From: Erythrobacter sp. KY5
GTDB taxonomy: Bacteria > Pseudomonadota > Alphaproteobacteria > Sphingomonadales > Sphingomonadaceae
DNA: 64,000 bases
Assembly (NCBI RefSeq): GCF_003264115.1
Contig: NZ_CP021912.1
Location: 1,719,001-1,783,000, forward strand
Direction of reading: 5' to 3'
Shown here: piece after piece, positions 8,489 to 16,519 of the stretch
Position numbering within the stretch: the stretch's first letter is position 1
Layout of the letters: the number at the start of each line of letters is the position of its first letter
The notes under the pieces: generated by a model
The model's database searches: none
The model's input: the letters and a program-made list of their open reading frames with translations, nothing else
Told to the model about the DNA's origin: nothing
Translations under genes and position numbers: made by a program

Positions 8489-10846
8489 TTATGTCGCGGC
8501 TTGCTGATAGTGGCGGCGTTCCGGCCTGGCCTTGATAGCGAGTTCCGTTGCGCGCTCATTCGCTTTCTCGGCCTCGCGGTAAAGCTGATACTCGCCGGAG
8601 CGCAGCTGTACCGGCCAACCCAGCGAAGAGCCGTTGACCGAGCGTACGCCGTAATGCCCAGCTGCGTGACGTGCCCAGAAAGGATTGTTGAGGTGAGGGC
8701 GGGCCAATGCGCAAAGGTCTGCGCGCCCTGCCGCGATGATCGTATTGATCTGCTCGGGCACCGAGATATCACCGACCGCGATTGTCGGGATGTCGACAGT
8801 GTTGCGCACGAACTCGGCGAAGGGCGTCTGCCACATGCGTCCGAAAACGGGCTTCTGCCAACGGACCGTCTCGCCCGACGAACAATGGATGATGTCGGCA
8901 CCGGCATCCTTGAAAAGTCCCGCGATAACCTGCAGGTCCTCAAGCGTGAGGCCGCCGGGCGCCCAGTCGCTTGACGAGAGGCGCACCGACATCGGCTTGT
9001 CCTCCGGCCAGACCGCGCGCATCGCCTCGAACACTTCGAGCGGATAGCGAGCGCGAGCTTCGGCGTCTCCGCCATATTCGTCTTCACGCACGTTGGTCAG
9101 CGGCGACAGGAAGCTTGCGAGCAGGTATCCGTGCGCACAGTGCAGTTCGAGCATGTCGAAGCCGGCCCGCTGGGCCCGTTTGGTGGAAGCCACGAAATCC
9201 GCTTTCACCGCATCCATCTGGTCCCGGCTCATCGCTTCCGGCGTACTCGACGTTCCCTCGATATAGGGGATCGCGGAAGCGGAAATGAGTGGCCAGTTGC
9301 CATCGGAAAGCGGCATGTCCATCCCGTTTTCTGCCACATTCGTGGACCCTTTTCGCCCCGCATGGCCAAGTTGGAGCGCAATCTTGGCCGGGGTTTCGTG
9401 GATGCGGGATACCAGTTCGGTGAAGTCGGCTTCCTGCTCGCCATTCCACAGGCCGGTGCAACCCGGTGTGATACGCGCATCCGCGCTTGGACAGGTCATT
9501 TCGGTGAAAATGAGCCCGGTGCCGCCAAGCGCGCGTGTGTAGTAATGCGTGTTATGCCAATGGTTCAGGCGCCCATTCTCGGAGCAGTATTGCGCCATAG
9601 GCGCCATGACAATCCTGTTCGGCACGGTCATGCCGCGCAGATCGAAGGGGGTGAACATAGGCGTGGGGTTGTAAGATGCGACATCACGTCCCGTATCGCC
9701 TTCGTAGTTCCGGTAGAATTCCTGCTCCACCTCGTGCAAAAATTCTTGGTCGCGAAGCGCGATATTATCCCACGTGACGGATTTGGCCCGGCTCATCAGG
9801 GAGAAGGCGAATTGATAACGCGGCTTTTCCCAATGCATCGCCATGTCCTCGAACCAGCGAAGCGAGACGGCGGCGTTATGCTGCGTAATCTCGACAGGCG
9901 TCCTTCGTTCTTCCTCGTAGGCCCTCTGAGCAGCTGCGATGTCGTCGCCATGTGCAACGACCTGATCGGACAGGCTGATCGCCGATTCCATCGCCAATTT
10001 CGTTCCTGAACCGATGGACCAGTGGGCTGTCGCCTTCGCATCACCGAGTAGGACCATGTTCTTGTGCGACCAGCGCTCGCACGCGATCACAGGGAAATTC
10101 CGCCAGATCGAGCGGTTGGTTATGAGCCCATGGCCGTCCAGGCAGTCGGCAAAGACCTCTTCAAGAGCCCACGCGCTTTCCTCTTCACTCATCTCGGCGA
10201 AGCCGGATGCGTGCCAGGTTTCGGGGGTCGTTTCGATCACCCATGTCGAGCGCTCGGGATTGTATTGATAAGTGTGCGCGCAGAAGTGACCGTGTTCGGT
10301 TTCGCGGAAGAAGAAGGTGAATGCGTCCAGCGGCCTGGTCGACCCCATCCATGTAAAGTAATTGGGGCGATCCTGCTGCGAAACTCCGAACTCTTCGGCA
10401 AATCTGTCGCGGATGGGGGAAGCAATCCCGTTGCCGACCACGATCAGGTCGCTGTCTGCAAAGCGATCTTCGATTGTATCGGCGTCGATGACGGATTCGA
10501 AATGCAACGCGACCCCTTTTTCGCGGCAGCGATCCTGCAATTGGGTCAGTAGCACCTGGCGCGAGCATCCCGCGAAACCGTTGCCGCCGATAACCGTGCG
10601 CTCACCGCTGCGATCGACGACGATATCGGTCCAATAGGCAAGATGATCGCGCAGCCCATCGTAAGACTCCGGATCCGCGCTCAGGAATTCGTCCATCGTC
10701 TCGTCGGAGAAGACTACGCCAAAGCCGAACGTATCGTTGGCCCGGTTCTGCTCGTGGACTTCGATCTCGATCTCCGGGCGCCGTTTCTTGGTCAGAAGCG
10801 CGAAATAGAGCCCGCCGGGTCCGCCGCCGATTACCGTGATTTTCAT
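8489..10846 (-). CDS. 2-aminobenzoyl-CoA monooxygenase/reductase (fused FAD hydroxylase + Old Yellow Enzyme)
   Basis: The 785-residue protein has two parts. Residues 1 to about 385 are a flavoprotein hydroxylase related to salicylyl-CoA 5-hydroxylase, with the FAD motif VIGGGPGGLYFALLTKKR and the second FAD site VLLGDAKATAHWSIGSGTKL. From about residue 395 an Old Yellow Enzyme-type FMN barrel begins (FTPFDLRGMTVPNRIVMAPM; later LQLGHAGRKG, FDMLELHCAHGYLLASFLSP). This architecture is that of the 2-aminobenzoyl-CoA monooxygenase/reductase known from Azoarcus evansii, which hydroxylates and then reduces the ring of 2-aminobenzoyl-CoA, giving 2-amino-5-oxocyclohex-1-enecarboxyl-CoA. The CoA ligase and beta-oxidation-like genes nearby support this over a simple salicylyl-CoA hydroxylase. 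It lies 92 bases downstream of ridA with its own candidate operator. Confidence 0.9.
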   Translation of the reverse strand: MKITVIGGGPGGLYFALLTKKRRPEIEIEVHEQNRANDTFGFGVVFSDETMDEFLSADPESYDGLRDHLAYWTDIVVDRSGERTVIGGNGFAGCSRQVLLTQLQDRCREKGVALHFESVIDADTIEDRFADSDLIVVGNGIASPIRDRFAEEFGVSQQDRPNYFTWMGSTRPLDAFTFFFRETEHGHFCAHTYQYNPERSTWVIETTPETWHASGFAEMSEEESAWALEEVFADCLDGHGLITNRSIWRNFPVIACERWSHKNMVLLGDAKATAHWSIGSGTKLAMESAISLSDQVVAHGDDIAAAQRAYEEERRTPVEITQHNAAVSLRWFEDMAMHWEKPRYQFAFSLMSRAKSVTWDNIALRDQEFLHEVEQEFYRNYEGDTGRDVASYNPTPMFTPFDLRGMTVPNRIVMAPMAQYCSENGRLNHWHNTHYYTRALGGTGLIFTEMTCPSADARITPGCTGLWNGEQEADFTELVSRIHETPAKIALQLGHAGRKGSTNVAENGMDMPLSDGNWPLISASAIPYIEGTSSTPEAMSRDQMDAVKADFVASTKRAQRAGFDMLELHCAHGYLLASFLSPLTNVREDEYGGDAEARARYPLEVFEAMRAVWPEDKPMSVRLSSSDWAPGGLTLEDLQVIAGLFKDAGADIIHCSSGETVRWQKPVFGRMWQTPFAEFVRNTVDIPTIAVGDISVPEQINTIIAAGRADLCALARPHLNNPFWARHAAGHYGVRSVNGSSLGWPVQLRSGEYQLYREAEKANERATELAIKARPERRHYQQAAT

Positions 10847-10878
10847 TTCAATGGTCCCGCTTTTTTAAACCGCGTTTT

Positions 10879-10892
10879 GTTGATGAATAAAA
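10879..10892. promoter_or_regulatory. Candidate regulator site upstream of the monooxygenase/reductase
   Basis: GTTGATGAATAAAA lies 33 bases before the monooxygenase/reductase start. It matches the 20700-20713 site next to the MarR gene at 11 of 14 positions. It also overlaps a 10-of-13 match to the GntR-type site at 14481, so the cognate regulator is ambiguous. Confidence 0.3.
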
Positions 10893-10938
10893 TATCGACT
10901 CATGGCTGTCGCCGCGTCGAATGGGGCGATGCGCGCTC

Positions 10939-11349
10939 CTATTCGGCCTCAATGGGGACGACTGCTGTCGCTTCGATCTCGACGATCGCCTCGCGCTCAA
11001 CCAGCTCTGAGACACCGATTACTGCCATGCAAGGAAAGACCTTGCCGAAATGCCGTCTCCATGATGCGCCGATCTCTTCGAGCGAGGCGCGATAGGCCGC
11101 GATATCTGTCACATAACAGGTTAGCCGCACGAGATGGTGCGGTTCTGCATCGCCCTGTCTGAGGATTTCGGCGACATTGCTTAGCGCCTGATCGAACTGG
11201 CCTGGGAAGTCATTCGCTTCGAAGGTTTCGTCTTTCGTCCAGCCAATCACGCCCGCTGTCATGACAAGGCGCCCCGTCGCGGCGATGCCATTGGCATAGC
11301 CCCTGGGACGTGGCCATCCCTCGGGTTGCAAATATCGATGGTCCGTCAC
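10939..11349 (-). CDS. RidA/YjgF-family enamine/imine deaminase
   Basis: A 136-residue RidA-like protein, the normal family length. It shows the characteristic [20 protein letters not shown] region and, near the end, the [14 protein letters not shown] segment. RidA proteins are soluble trimers that hydrolyse enamines and imines, releasing ammonia. The product of the neighbouring monooxygenase/reductase is an enamine, so this protein may release the amino group during anthranilate breakdown; that link is inference from chemistry and position. Its ATG overlaps the stop of the acyl-CoA dehydrogenase gene by four bases, so it is the last coupled gene of the 14289-to-10939 operon. Confidence 0.87.
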   Translation of the reverse strand: MTDHRYLQPEGWPRPRGYANGIAATGRLVMTAGVIGWTKDETFEANDFPGQFDQALSNVAEILRQGDAEPHHLVRLTCYVTDIAAYRASLEEIGASWRRHFGKVFPCMAVIGVSELVEREAIVEIEATAVVPIEAE

Positions 11350-12521
11350 GCGAGTCCCTTTCTCATGCCGTCGAGCAATTGCCGCGCAATAACGATCTTT
11401 TGGACCTCGGAAGCGCCCTCATAAATCCGCAGGGCGCGAATTTCACGGTAGAGTTCCTCAACCTTTACACCCTTCTTCACGCCGAGGCCGCCGAACATCT
11501 GCACGGCTTTGTCGATGACGCTCTGCGCCGCTTCGGTCGCATAGAGCTTTGCCATCGCTGCCTCGCGGGTAACGCGCTGTCCCACGATGTCTTTTGTCCA
11601 AGCCGAGCGGTAAACCAGAAGCGCCGAGGCATCGATGTCCACCGCCATTTCGGCAAGACTTGCCTGGGCGAGAGGGAGGTCGGCGAGCGAGGCTCCGAAC
11701 ATCTGCCTCGAAAGCGCGCGCGCTCCCGCTTCATCAAGCGCCCTTCTCGCAAGGCCCAGCGCAGCTGCGCCTACGGTCGTGCGGAAAATATCGAGTGTGG
11801 ATAGGGCGACCTTGAAGCCTTTACCGTCTTCACCGAGTTTCCGGTCGCTCGGCACTTCCACACCATCGAAGCGCAACCGTGCGAGCGGGTGAGGGGCGAT
11901 CACATTGATCCGCTCGGCGACCGAGAGCCCGGCACTGTCCGAGTCGACAACCACCGCGCTGACCCCTGCCTCGCCCTTGGCGAAAACGCAGTAGAAATTG
12001 GCGATCCCGCCGTTCGATATCCATAGTTTTTCGCCGTTTAGGCGCAATGTTGTGCCCGCTTGCGAGAGGGTGGTTTCCATCGCTGCCGCGTCGGACCCTG
12101 CATTCTCTTCCGACAAGGCAAAAGCCGCGATCTTTTCACCGCTCGCCACCGCTGGCAGATAGCGCTGCCGCAACTCATCGCTGCCGAACAGACTGATGGC
12201 CCCGGAGCCGAGGCCCTGCATGGCAAATGCAAAGTCGGCGAGCCCGGAATATCGCGCCAGCGTCTCGCGGATCAGAGAAAGCGAGCGGACGTCCAGCTCC
12301 TCATGCGCGCCGCCATAGGCGCCGATGACACAATATTTGAGCCAACCCGCCTGCCCGAGCGCCGCGACCAACATGCGGCAGGTTTCGTCGAGTTCTTCCT
12401 CAGCTCCCTCGCGCTCTACGATCGCGGGAATGGCGTCCGCTGCCCATGCATCCAGTTCGCGCGCGAGGGTTTTGTGGTGCGGCTCGAAAAACGGCCAACT
12501 CAGATATGATTGGTCCGCCAT
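11346..12521 (-). CDS. Acyl-CoA dehydrogenase
   Basis: This 391-residue protein has the three-domain acyl-CoA dehydrogenase fold. It carries [17 protein letters not shown] and [17 protein letters not shown] in the middle beta domain and [34 protein letters not shown] in parts near the end, with the catalytic Glu expected in YEGAS. It is FAD-dependent and would pass electrons to electron-transfer flavoprotein. In the operon it starts directly after the enoyl-CoA hydratase stop and overlaps ridA, which places it in the beta-oxidation-like steps after ring reduction of 2-aminobenzoyl-CoA. The exact CoA substrate cannot be read from sequence. Confidence 0.9.
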   Translation of the reverse strand: MADQSYLSWPFFEPHHKTLARELDAWAADAIPAIVEREGAEEELDETCRMLVAALGQAGWLKYCVIGAYGGAHEELDVRSLSLIRETLARYSGLADFAFAMQGLGSGAISLFGSDELRQRYLPAVASGEKIAAFALSEENAGSDAAAMETTLSQAGTTLRLNGEKLWISNGGIANFYCVFAKGEAGVSAVVVDSDSAGLSVAERINVIAPHPLARLRFDGVEVPSDRKLGEDGKGFKVALSTLDIFRTTVGAAALGLARRALDEAGARALSRQMFGASLADLPLAQASLAEMAVDIDASALLVYRSAWTKDIVGQRVTREAAMAKLYATEAAQSVIDKAVQMFGGLGVKKGVKVEELYREIRALRIYEGASEVQKIVIARQLLDGMRKGLA

Positions 12522-13346
12522 TCAATCGCCCTTGAACTCGGGTTTCCGCTTGTCGACGAAGGCACGGTAGGCGCGCTCGAAGTCTTTTGTTTGCATACAG
12601 ATCGCTTGCGCCTGCGCTTCCGCTTCTATCGCAGCCGACAGGCTCATGTCCCATTCGAGATTGAGTTGGTTCTTCGTCATGGCATTGGCGAATGTCGGGC
12701 CGGAGGCCAGCTTGCGAGCCAGTTCGAGCACTTGTTGGTCAAGTTCATCGGCATCGAACACGCCGTTGAAGTACCCCCATTCAAGCCCCTCTGGCGCGCT
12801 CAAGGAGCGACCGAAAAACAGCAACTCGCTCGCTCGACCTTGGCCGATCAGGCGCGGCAGAATGGCACATGCCCCCATGTCACAGCCCGCAAGGCCAACG
12901 CGATTGAACAGAAACGCGGTCTTTGCGTCGGGCGAGGCGTATCGCAGATCGCTTGCCATCGAGATGATAGCCCCGGCACCCGCGCTCACCCCCTGAACCG
13001 CAGCGATGATCGTCTGCGGGCAGTCGCGCATGGCCTTGACCAGATCGCCCGTCATTCGGGTGAACCGAAGAAGGTCCGGCATATCCATCGCAACGAGCGG
13101 TCCGATGATCTCGTGCACATCGCCGCCAGAGCAGAAATTGCCGCCATTGCTCGCAAATACGACGACATGAACTTGAGGCGCGCAAGACAAGTCACGGAAG
13201 AGATCGCGCAATTCCGCGTAGGATTTGAAGGTCAGCGGATTCTTGCGCTCGGGCCGATCAAGACGGATCGTCGCCACGCCTCCCTCGAATTCCCAGAGGA
13301 AATGCTGCGGGGTGTAGGTCGCCGGATCGAAGCTATCATGCGTCAA
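12522..13346 (-). CDS. Enoyl-CoA hydratase/isomerase (crotonase family), TTG start
   Basis: The 274-residue crotonase-family protein contains [20 protein letters not shown], the oxyanion-hole region [17 protein letters not shown], and [20 protein letters not shown]. The open frame extends upstream to 13577, but that part has a non-protein-like Arg-rich composition. The best start is TTG 13346: it overlaps the stop of the small gene before it (TTGA) and has an AAGGA site nine bases upstream. It probably hydrates or isomerises the alicyclic enoyl-CoA intermediates of the 2-aminobenzoyl-CoA pathway. The next gene (acyl-CoA dehydrogenase) starts immediately after its stop. Confidence 0.85.
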   Translation of the reverse strand: MTHDSFDPATYTPQHFLWEFEGGVATIRLDRPERKNPLTFKSYAELRDLFRDLSCAPQVHVVVFASNGGNFCSGGDVHEIIGPLVAMDMPDLLRFTRMTGDLVKAMRDCPQTIIAAVQGVSAGAGAIISMASDLRYASPDAKTAFLFNRVGLAGCDMGACAILPRLIGQGRASELLFFGRSLSAPEGLEWGYFNGVFDADELDQQVLELARKLASGPTFANAMTKNQLNLEWDMSLSAAIEAEAQAQAICMQTKDFERAYRAFVDKRKPEFKGD

Positions 13347-13555
13347 TGTGCGTATATCCTTCTCTTGAACGGTTTTTGAGCCTCGCGTTCGGCAAGCCTG
13401 ATGCGCCCGACCAGCCGAGTGCGCTCGTCGATATCGGGCGGATCGAATTCCTCGAAACGCACCGCGATCGACTCGCCAGGCTGGGTTGCCATGCGTGCGA
13501 ACAGCGCGCGCCCGTGGGCGGTGAGGCTGAATGTGGCTGCGCGGCCGTCGCTCAT
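13343..13555 (-). CDS. 70-residue protein resembling the C-terminal half of a MarR regulator
   Basis: This small frame overlaps the SDR stop at its ATG (ATGA, 13552-13555) and the next gene's TTG at its stop (13343-13346), so it is coupled on both sides. Its sequence, [21 protein letters not shown] followed by an acidic/Arg helix, resembles the wing and C-terminal dimerisation helix of MarR proteins, but the N-terminal helices and DNA-recognition helix are missing. It may be a decayed regulator kept to preserve coupling, or a functional dimerisation partner of the MarR protein at 20148. A coincidental frame is less likely given the perfect overlaps. No function can be assigned. Confidence 0.55.
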   Translation of the reverse strand: MSDGRAATFSLTAHGRALFARMATQPGESIAVRFEEFDPPDIDERTRLVGRIRLAEREAQKPFKRRIYAH

Positions 13556-14289
13556 GAAATCGTCTCCCCGCCGTCAATCAAAATTGCCTGACCGTTTACC
13601 GATGCAGCACCTTCGCTGGCCAGCCAGGCGACTGCCTCGGCGACTTCGGCAGGGTCGATCAGCCGGCCCATCGGATTGCCTTTCACGAACTGGTCGAGGA
13701 CTTCCTCGCGAACTCTCCCGGTTCGCGATTCGACGGCATCGAGTGCGTTCTCGAGGAGCGGGGTATCGGTAAAGCCGGGGCACACCGCATTCGCCGTGAC
13801 ACCCGATTTCGCAAGCTCGATCGCAAGCGAGCGAATCCAACCGAGCACTCCGTGCTTGGCCGCGGAATACGCCGCGCTATAAGCGTAGCCCTTGACCGAA
13901 GCGGTCGATGCGATGGCAATAAAGCGTCCCTGTTTGCGTTCAAGCATTTGCGGAATCACCATCTGCGAACATCGCACCACACTGGCGAGGTTCACCGCAA
14001 TCATGGCATCCCAAAGTTCCTTGTCGGTCTTCAAGGCCGGTGCGGTTCGAGCAGCACCAGCGTTAGCAACGAACACATCGCAACGGCCAATGCGTTGGAG
14101 CGCCTCGGCTATCGAAGCATCGTCGCATACGTCCATCACGGCATAAGACAAGCCGGTCCGCTGCAGCTTGGCTTCGTTGCGTCCGCAAACCGTGACCTGA
14201 AATCCGCGCTCGTGAAGCACGCGCGCGATCGCCAGGCCAATTCCGGAGCCTCCTCCCGTGACGACGACATTCGGGTTACGTTCAGACAT
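13552..14289 (-). CDS. Short-chain dehydrogenase/reductase
   Basis: A 245-residue classical SDR: the nucleotide motif [15 protein letters not shown] near residue 12, NAGAA, the catalytic Ser ([12 protein letters not shown]) and Y-x-x-x-K in [15 protein letters not shown], and the SDR C-terminal [10 protein letters not shown]. It is the first gene of the operon running to ridA. In the 2-aminobenzoyl-CoA pathway a ring hydroxyl/keto conversion of the alicyclic CoA intermediate is required, and this is the candidate. A regulator site at 14297-14310 sits directly upstream of its ATG. Confidence 0.9.
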   Translation of the reverse strand: MSERNPNVVVTGGGSGIGLAIARVLHERGFQVTVCGRNEAKLQRTGLSYAVMDVCDDASIAEALQRIGRCDVFVANAGAARTAPALKTDKELWDAMIAVNLASVVRCSQMVIPQMLERKQGRFIAIASTASVKGYAYSAAYSAAKHGVLGWIRSLAIELAKSGVTANAVCPGFTDTPLLENALDAVESRTGRVREEVLDQFVKGNPMGRLIDPAEVAEAVAWLASEGAASVNGQAILIDGGETIS

Positions 14290-14296
14290 AGGTATA

Positions 14297-14310
14297 CTTT
14301 ATGCCTAAAA
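14297..14310. promoter_or_regulatory. Candidate MarR operator before the SDR operon
   Basis: CTTTATGCCTAAAA lies 8 bases upstream of the SDR start codon and matches the palindrome at 20700-20713 (TTTTATGTATAAAA) at 11 of 14 positions. A repressor bound here would cover the ribosome site and the promoter. Confidence 0.42.
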
Positions 14311-14414
14311 TAAATTTGGTCAATCGAATTGCGCCGCTGATGGGCAGGGTGTGACAAGCGCGAACGTGCTGGCGGCTGAGGCGCCGATCATGTTCGACTG
14401 AAAACCGATGCATC

Positions 14415-14458
14415 GCAAAAGGCGCGCCCGCGCGATCGCTCACGCCTCTTGCAGTTTT
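14415..14458 (+). terminator. Rho-independent terminator-like hairpin without an upstream gene
   Basis: GCAAAAGGCG (14415-14424) pairs with CGCCTCTTGC (14443-14452) with one mismatch and is followed by AGTTTT. It points along the plus strand, yet no intact plus-strand gene precedes it. A short open tail ending at TGA 14399-14401 lies just before it, so the pair may be the relic end of a lost gene. Confidence 0.45.
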
Positions 14459-14480
14459 CCCCCAGCCGCTCTAATCCCGC

Positions 14481-14493
14481 ATTGTTGAACAAT
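14481..14493. promoter_or_regulatory. Candidate GntR operator (autoregulatory)
   Basis: ATTGTT-G-AACAAT is a perfect 13-base palindrome ending six bases before the GntR start at 14499, where it would cover the ribosome site. A near copy (12 of 13) occurs at 17657-17669 before the Mrp gene, which supports a shared regulator. Confidence 0.5.
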
Positions 14494-14498
14494 ATTGT

Positions 14499-15206
14499 AT
14501 GAAGAACGAGAGAATGGTGGCGGGCCAAGCACTATCGAACAAGACGCCTCGAACGGCAGACCGCGTCGTTCAGATTCTGAGAGAACAGATCCTCAACGGC
14601 TATTTGTCGCCCGGACAAAGGTTGGTCGAGACAGACTTGATCGGCGAATTCAATGTCAGTCGCAATACGTTGCGCGAAGCCCTGTCGAGACTTCAGAGCG
14701 ACGGATTGGTCGAGATTATCCACCAACGCGGCGCGTCCGTTGTCCGGCTCACGCGCGAAACCATCGAGGAAACATTTGGAATCAGGGAGCGGCTCGAAGG
14801 ATATGCCGCCGAACTCGCAGCGGAGTATTCGCACCTCCCGGAAAACGTCATCTGGCTCAAAGAGCAAAAGAGGACGTGGATGTCGGCGCACGTGCTTGAA
14901 GACGGCGATCGACACATGAGCGTGAACGTGCCGTTCCACGAGGGGCTTATCGCAATGTGCGGCCAGCGTCGTCTGGTCGCCATGATAAACTCTCTCCAAC
15001 TTCCCGCTTTTCGTGCGCGTGGGGCTCGGCATTTTGACGAGAAGCACCGCCTGGTGTCAGCGCAAGATCACCTCAAGATTATCGAGGCGTTGCTCAAGAG
15101 CGACGCCAAAGCCGCAGGCAGAGCGGCCGAGGATCATATCCGGCGCGCAAAAAGGATCGCGCTGACAGTCTTTGAACAGGAACAGCAGAACCGCGGATTC
15201 AACTGA
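14499..15206 (+). CDS. GntR-family transcriptional regulator (FadR/FCD subfamily)
   Basis: The 235-residue protein has an N-terminal winged helix (QILREQILNGYLSPGQRLVE; FNVSRNTLREALSRLQSDGL) and an all-helical FCD ligand domain with conserved His/Asp residues (NVPFHEGLIAMCG). ATG 14499 is the longest start; ATG 14514 is a possible alternative. A palindrome sits directly upstream, consistent with autorepression. The gene is followed at 39 bases by the reductive-dehalogenase-like Fe-S protein, so it likely controls that gene and, through the matching site at 17657, the Mrp gene. The inducer is unknown; FCD domains usually bind carboxylic acids. Confidence 0.9.
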   Translation: MKNERMVAGQALSNKTPRTADRVVQILREQILNGYLSPGQRLVETDLIGEFNVSRNTLREALSRLQSDGLVEIIHQRGASVVRLTRETIEETFGIRERLEGYAAELAAEYSHLPENVIWLKEQKRTWMSAHVLEDGDRHMSVNVPFHEGLIAMCGQRRLVAMINSLQLPAFRARGARHFDEKHRLVSAQDHLKIIEALLKSDAKAAGRAAEDHIRRAKRIALTVFEQEQQNRGFN

Positions 15207-15245
15207 GCGCTGCAAGCCTCGTTCGTGGCGAGAGGAATGGAAGCC

Positions 15246-16310
15246 ATGGGAATTATTATCGGCAGGGAAACGCAAGATGGTTTTGAGCCGTCCTGGCTGG
15301 TCAAAAAGCTGTGGCCCAAAACGTCTGGCAATACGATCAACGGTTTGGGCGAACGGGAAGATCGCCCGGCGACACCGGTGTTCCACCGACTTCACAAGCA
15401 TCCATTCCTTCCGATTAACCTCTTGTTTCTGAGCAAAAGCACCTGGGATCTCAAGGTCTTGAATTCGGTCAGGCGCTCCGGAAAGATCAAGGAAGGCGAG
15501 AAGGAAAAGGTCCAGCAGGCGCTACCACGGCCCACTTCGTCCGATAAAGACGAATTGACGCGTATGATACAAACCCATGCCGAGGAGGACGCTGACTGCG
15601 ATCTCATCCGCGTGGCAGCAAATCACAAAAATCTCTACTTCGACATGGATCTGGAGAAGATTTCTCACATCCCAAAGTACGCGATCGTCCTTGGCTTGCA
15701 TCAGGACTACGAGGAAATATCGAAGAACCTCGAGCCAGAAACCTGGTGGAAGAAGCGCCCCTGGAATACGAAATGGCGGCATACGAGCGATGAAGTCATG
15801 TCAGTCTACGAGCGCACGCATGCCTCGGCTGCTCGGCTGGCAGACAAAATCCGAGAGGCGGGCTACCATGCGGAAGCAATTGGCGGAGCGATGGGATCGG
15901 CCATCAACGTCCTGAGGACTGCGATTGAATCAGGGATGGGGGAGCTAGGGAAACATGGCTCTATCCTCAACGACAGATACGGGCCGAACTTGCGCTTTTC
16001 GGTCGTTCTGACTGACATGCCGCTGCACGTCGACGGCCCGCGTGAGGTCGGGGCAGATGAGTTCTGCTATAATTGCAAGCTGTGCACGACGACATGCCCA
16101 CCGAGTGCCATTTCCGATCGCAAGCAATTGGTGCGCGGCGCCACGCGTTGGTACGTCAATTTCGACAAATGCATGCCCTTTTTCATCGACACCAAGGGGT
16201 GCGCCCTTTGCATTGCTGCATGTCCGTGGAGCCGCCCTGGTGTGGCACCCAATCTGTCGAAGAAGATGCTCGCAAGAATGGAACGCAAACGCCTTGCGAA
16301 GATGAACTGA
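15246..16310 (+). CDS. Reductive-dehalogenase-like 4Fe-4S protein, stand-alone
   Basis: A 354-residue cytoplasmic protein with no signal peptide. ATG 15246 is preferred because GAGAGGA ends nine bases upstream; in-frame starts at 15225 and 15237 are possible. The middle has AIESGMGELGKHGSIL, like the GxLGRHG region of reductive dehalogenases, then NLRFSVVLTDMPL. Two clusters follow: Cys274/277/280/284-Pro and Cys309/319/322/326-Pro, the second in the form K-G-C-A-L-C-I-A-A-C-P. The same layout occurs in the first half of the 5729-8209 protein, so the two are distant paralogues, this one lacking the reductase. It probably needs an external electron donor. Cobalamin binding and substrate (a haloaromatic or other reducible intermediate) are inferred only. 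Confidence 0.75.
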   Translation: MGIIIGRETQDGFEPSWLVKKLWPKTSGNTINGLGEREDRPATPVFHRLHKHPFLPINLLFLSKSTWDLKVLNSVRRSGKIKEGEKEKVQQALPRPTSSDKDELTRMIQTHAEEDADCDLIRVAANHKNLYFDMDLEKISHIPKYAIVLGLHQDYEEISKNLEPETWWKKRPWNTKWRHTSDEVMSVYERTHASAARLADKIREAGYHAEAIGGAMGSAINVLRTAIESGMGELGKHGSILNDRYGPNLRFSVVLTDMPLHVDGPREVGADEFCYNCKLCTTTCPPSAISDRKQLVRGATRWYVNFDKCMPFFIDTKGCALCIAACPWSRPGVAPNLSKKMLARMERKRLAKMN

Positions 16311-16332
16311 AGCGTCTGTCTGTCGAGCGCAA

Positions 16333-16360
16333 TGCCGCCGCAATGTCCGATGCGGCGGCA
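16333..16360. terminator. Strong hairpin between convergent genes
   Basis: TGCCGCCGCA (16333-16342) and TGCGGCGGCA (16351-16360) form a perfect 10-base stem with an 8-base loop, placed between the ends of the convergent Fe-S protein and Mrp genes. No T-run follows, so it may act as a bidirectional transcript end or RNA stabiliser rather than a classical terminator. Confidence 0.5.
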
Positions 16361-16519
16361 GTCAGAATAGCGCTCTGACTTTCGTTTCGCCTTCGGGTGG
16401 GTTGGCGGCAGTGGCCTCAACTTTCGGATCGAACTGACGAAAAAAATTGATGGTTTGATCGTGCACCTTCCCGAAATCCGGGAGTGACGGGCATCGTGCT
16501 ACGACCCATGCGAGTGTAG

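Noticed and set aside
9131..10009. Plus-strand open frame (292 residues) opposite the monooxygenase/reductase
   Set aside because: It lies entirely within a well-supported gene, has a His/Arg-rich composition and no motifs.
12510..13379. Plus-strand open frame (289 residues) opposite the enoyl-CoA hydratase
   Set aside because: It mirrors a crotonase-family gene and shows no protein family signature.
13346..13577. N-terminal extension of the enoyl-CoA hydratase frame
   Set aside because: The extension is Arg/His-rich and overlaps the MarR-like small gene; the TTG at 13346 has a good ribosome site and fits the operon overlap.
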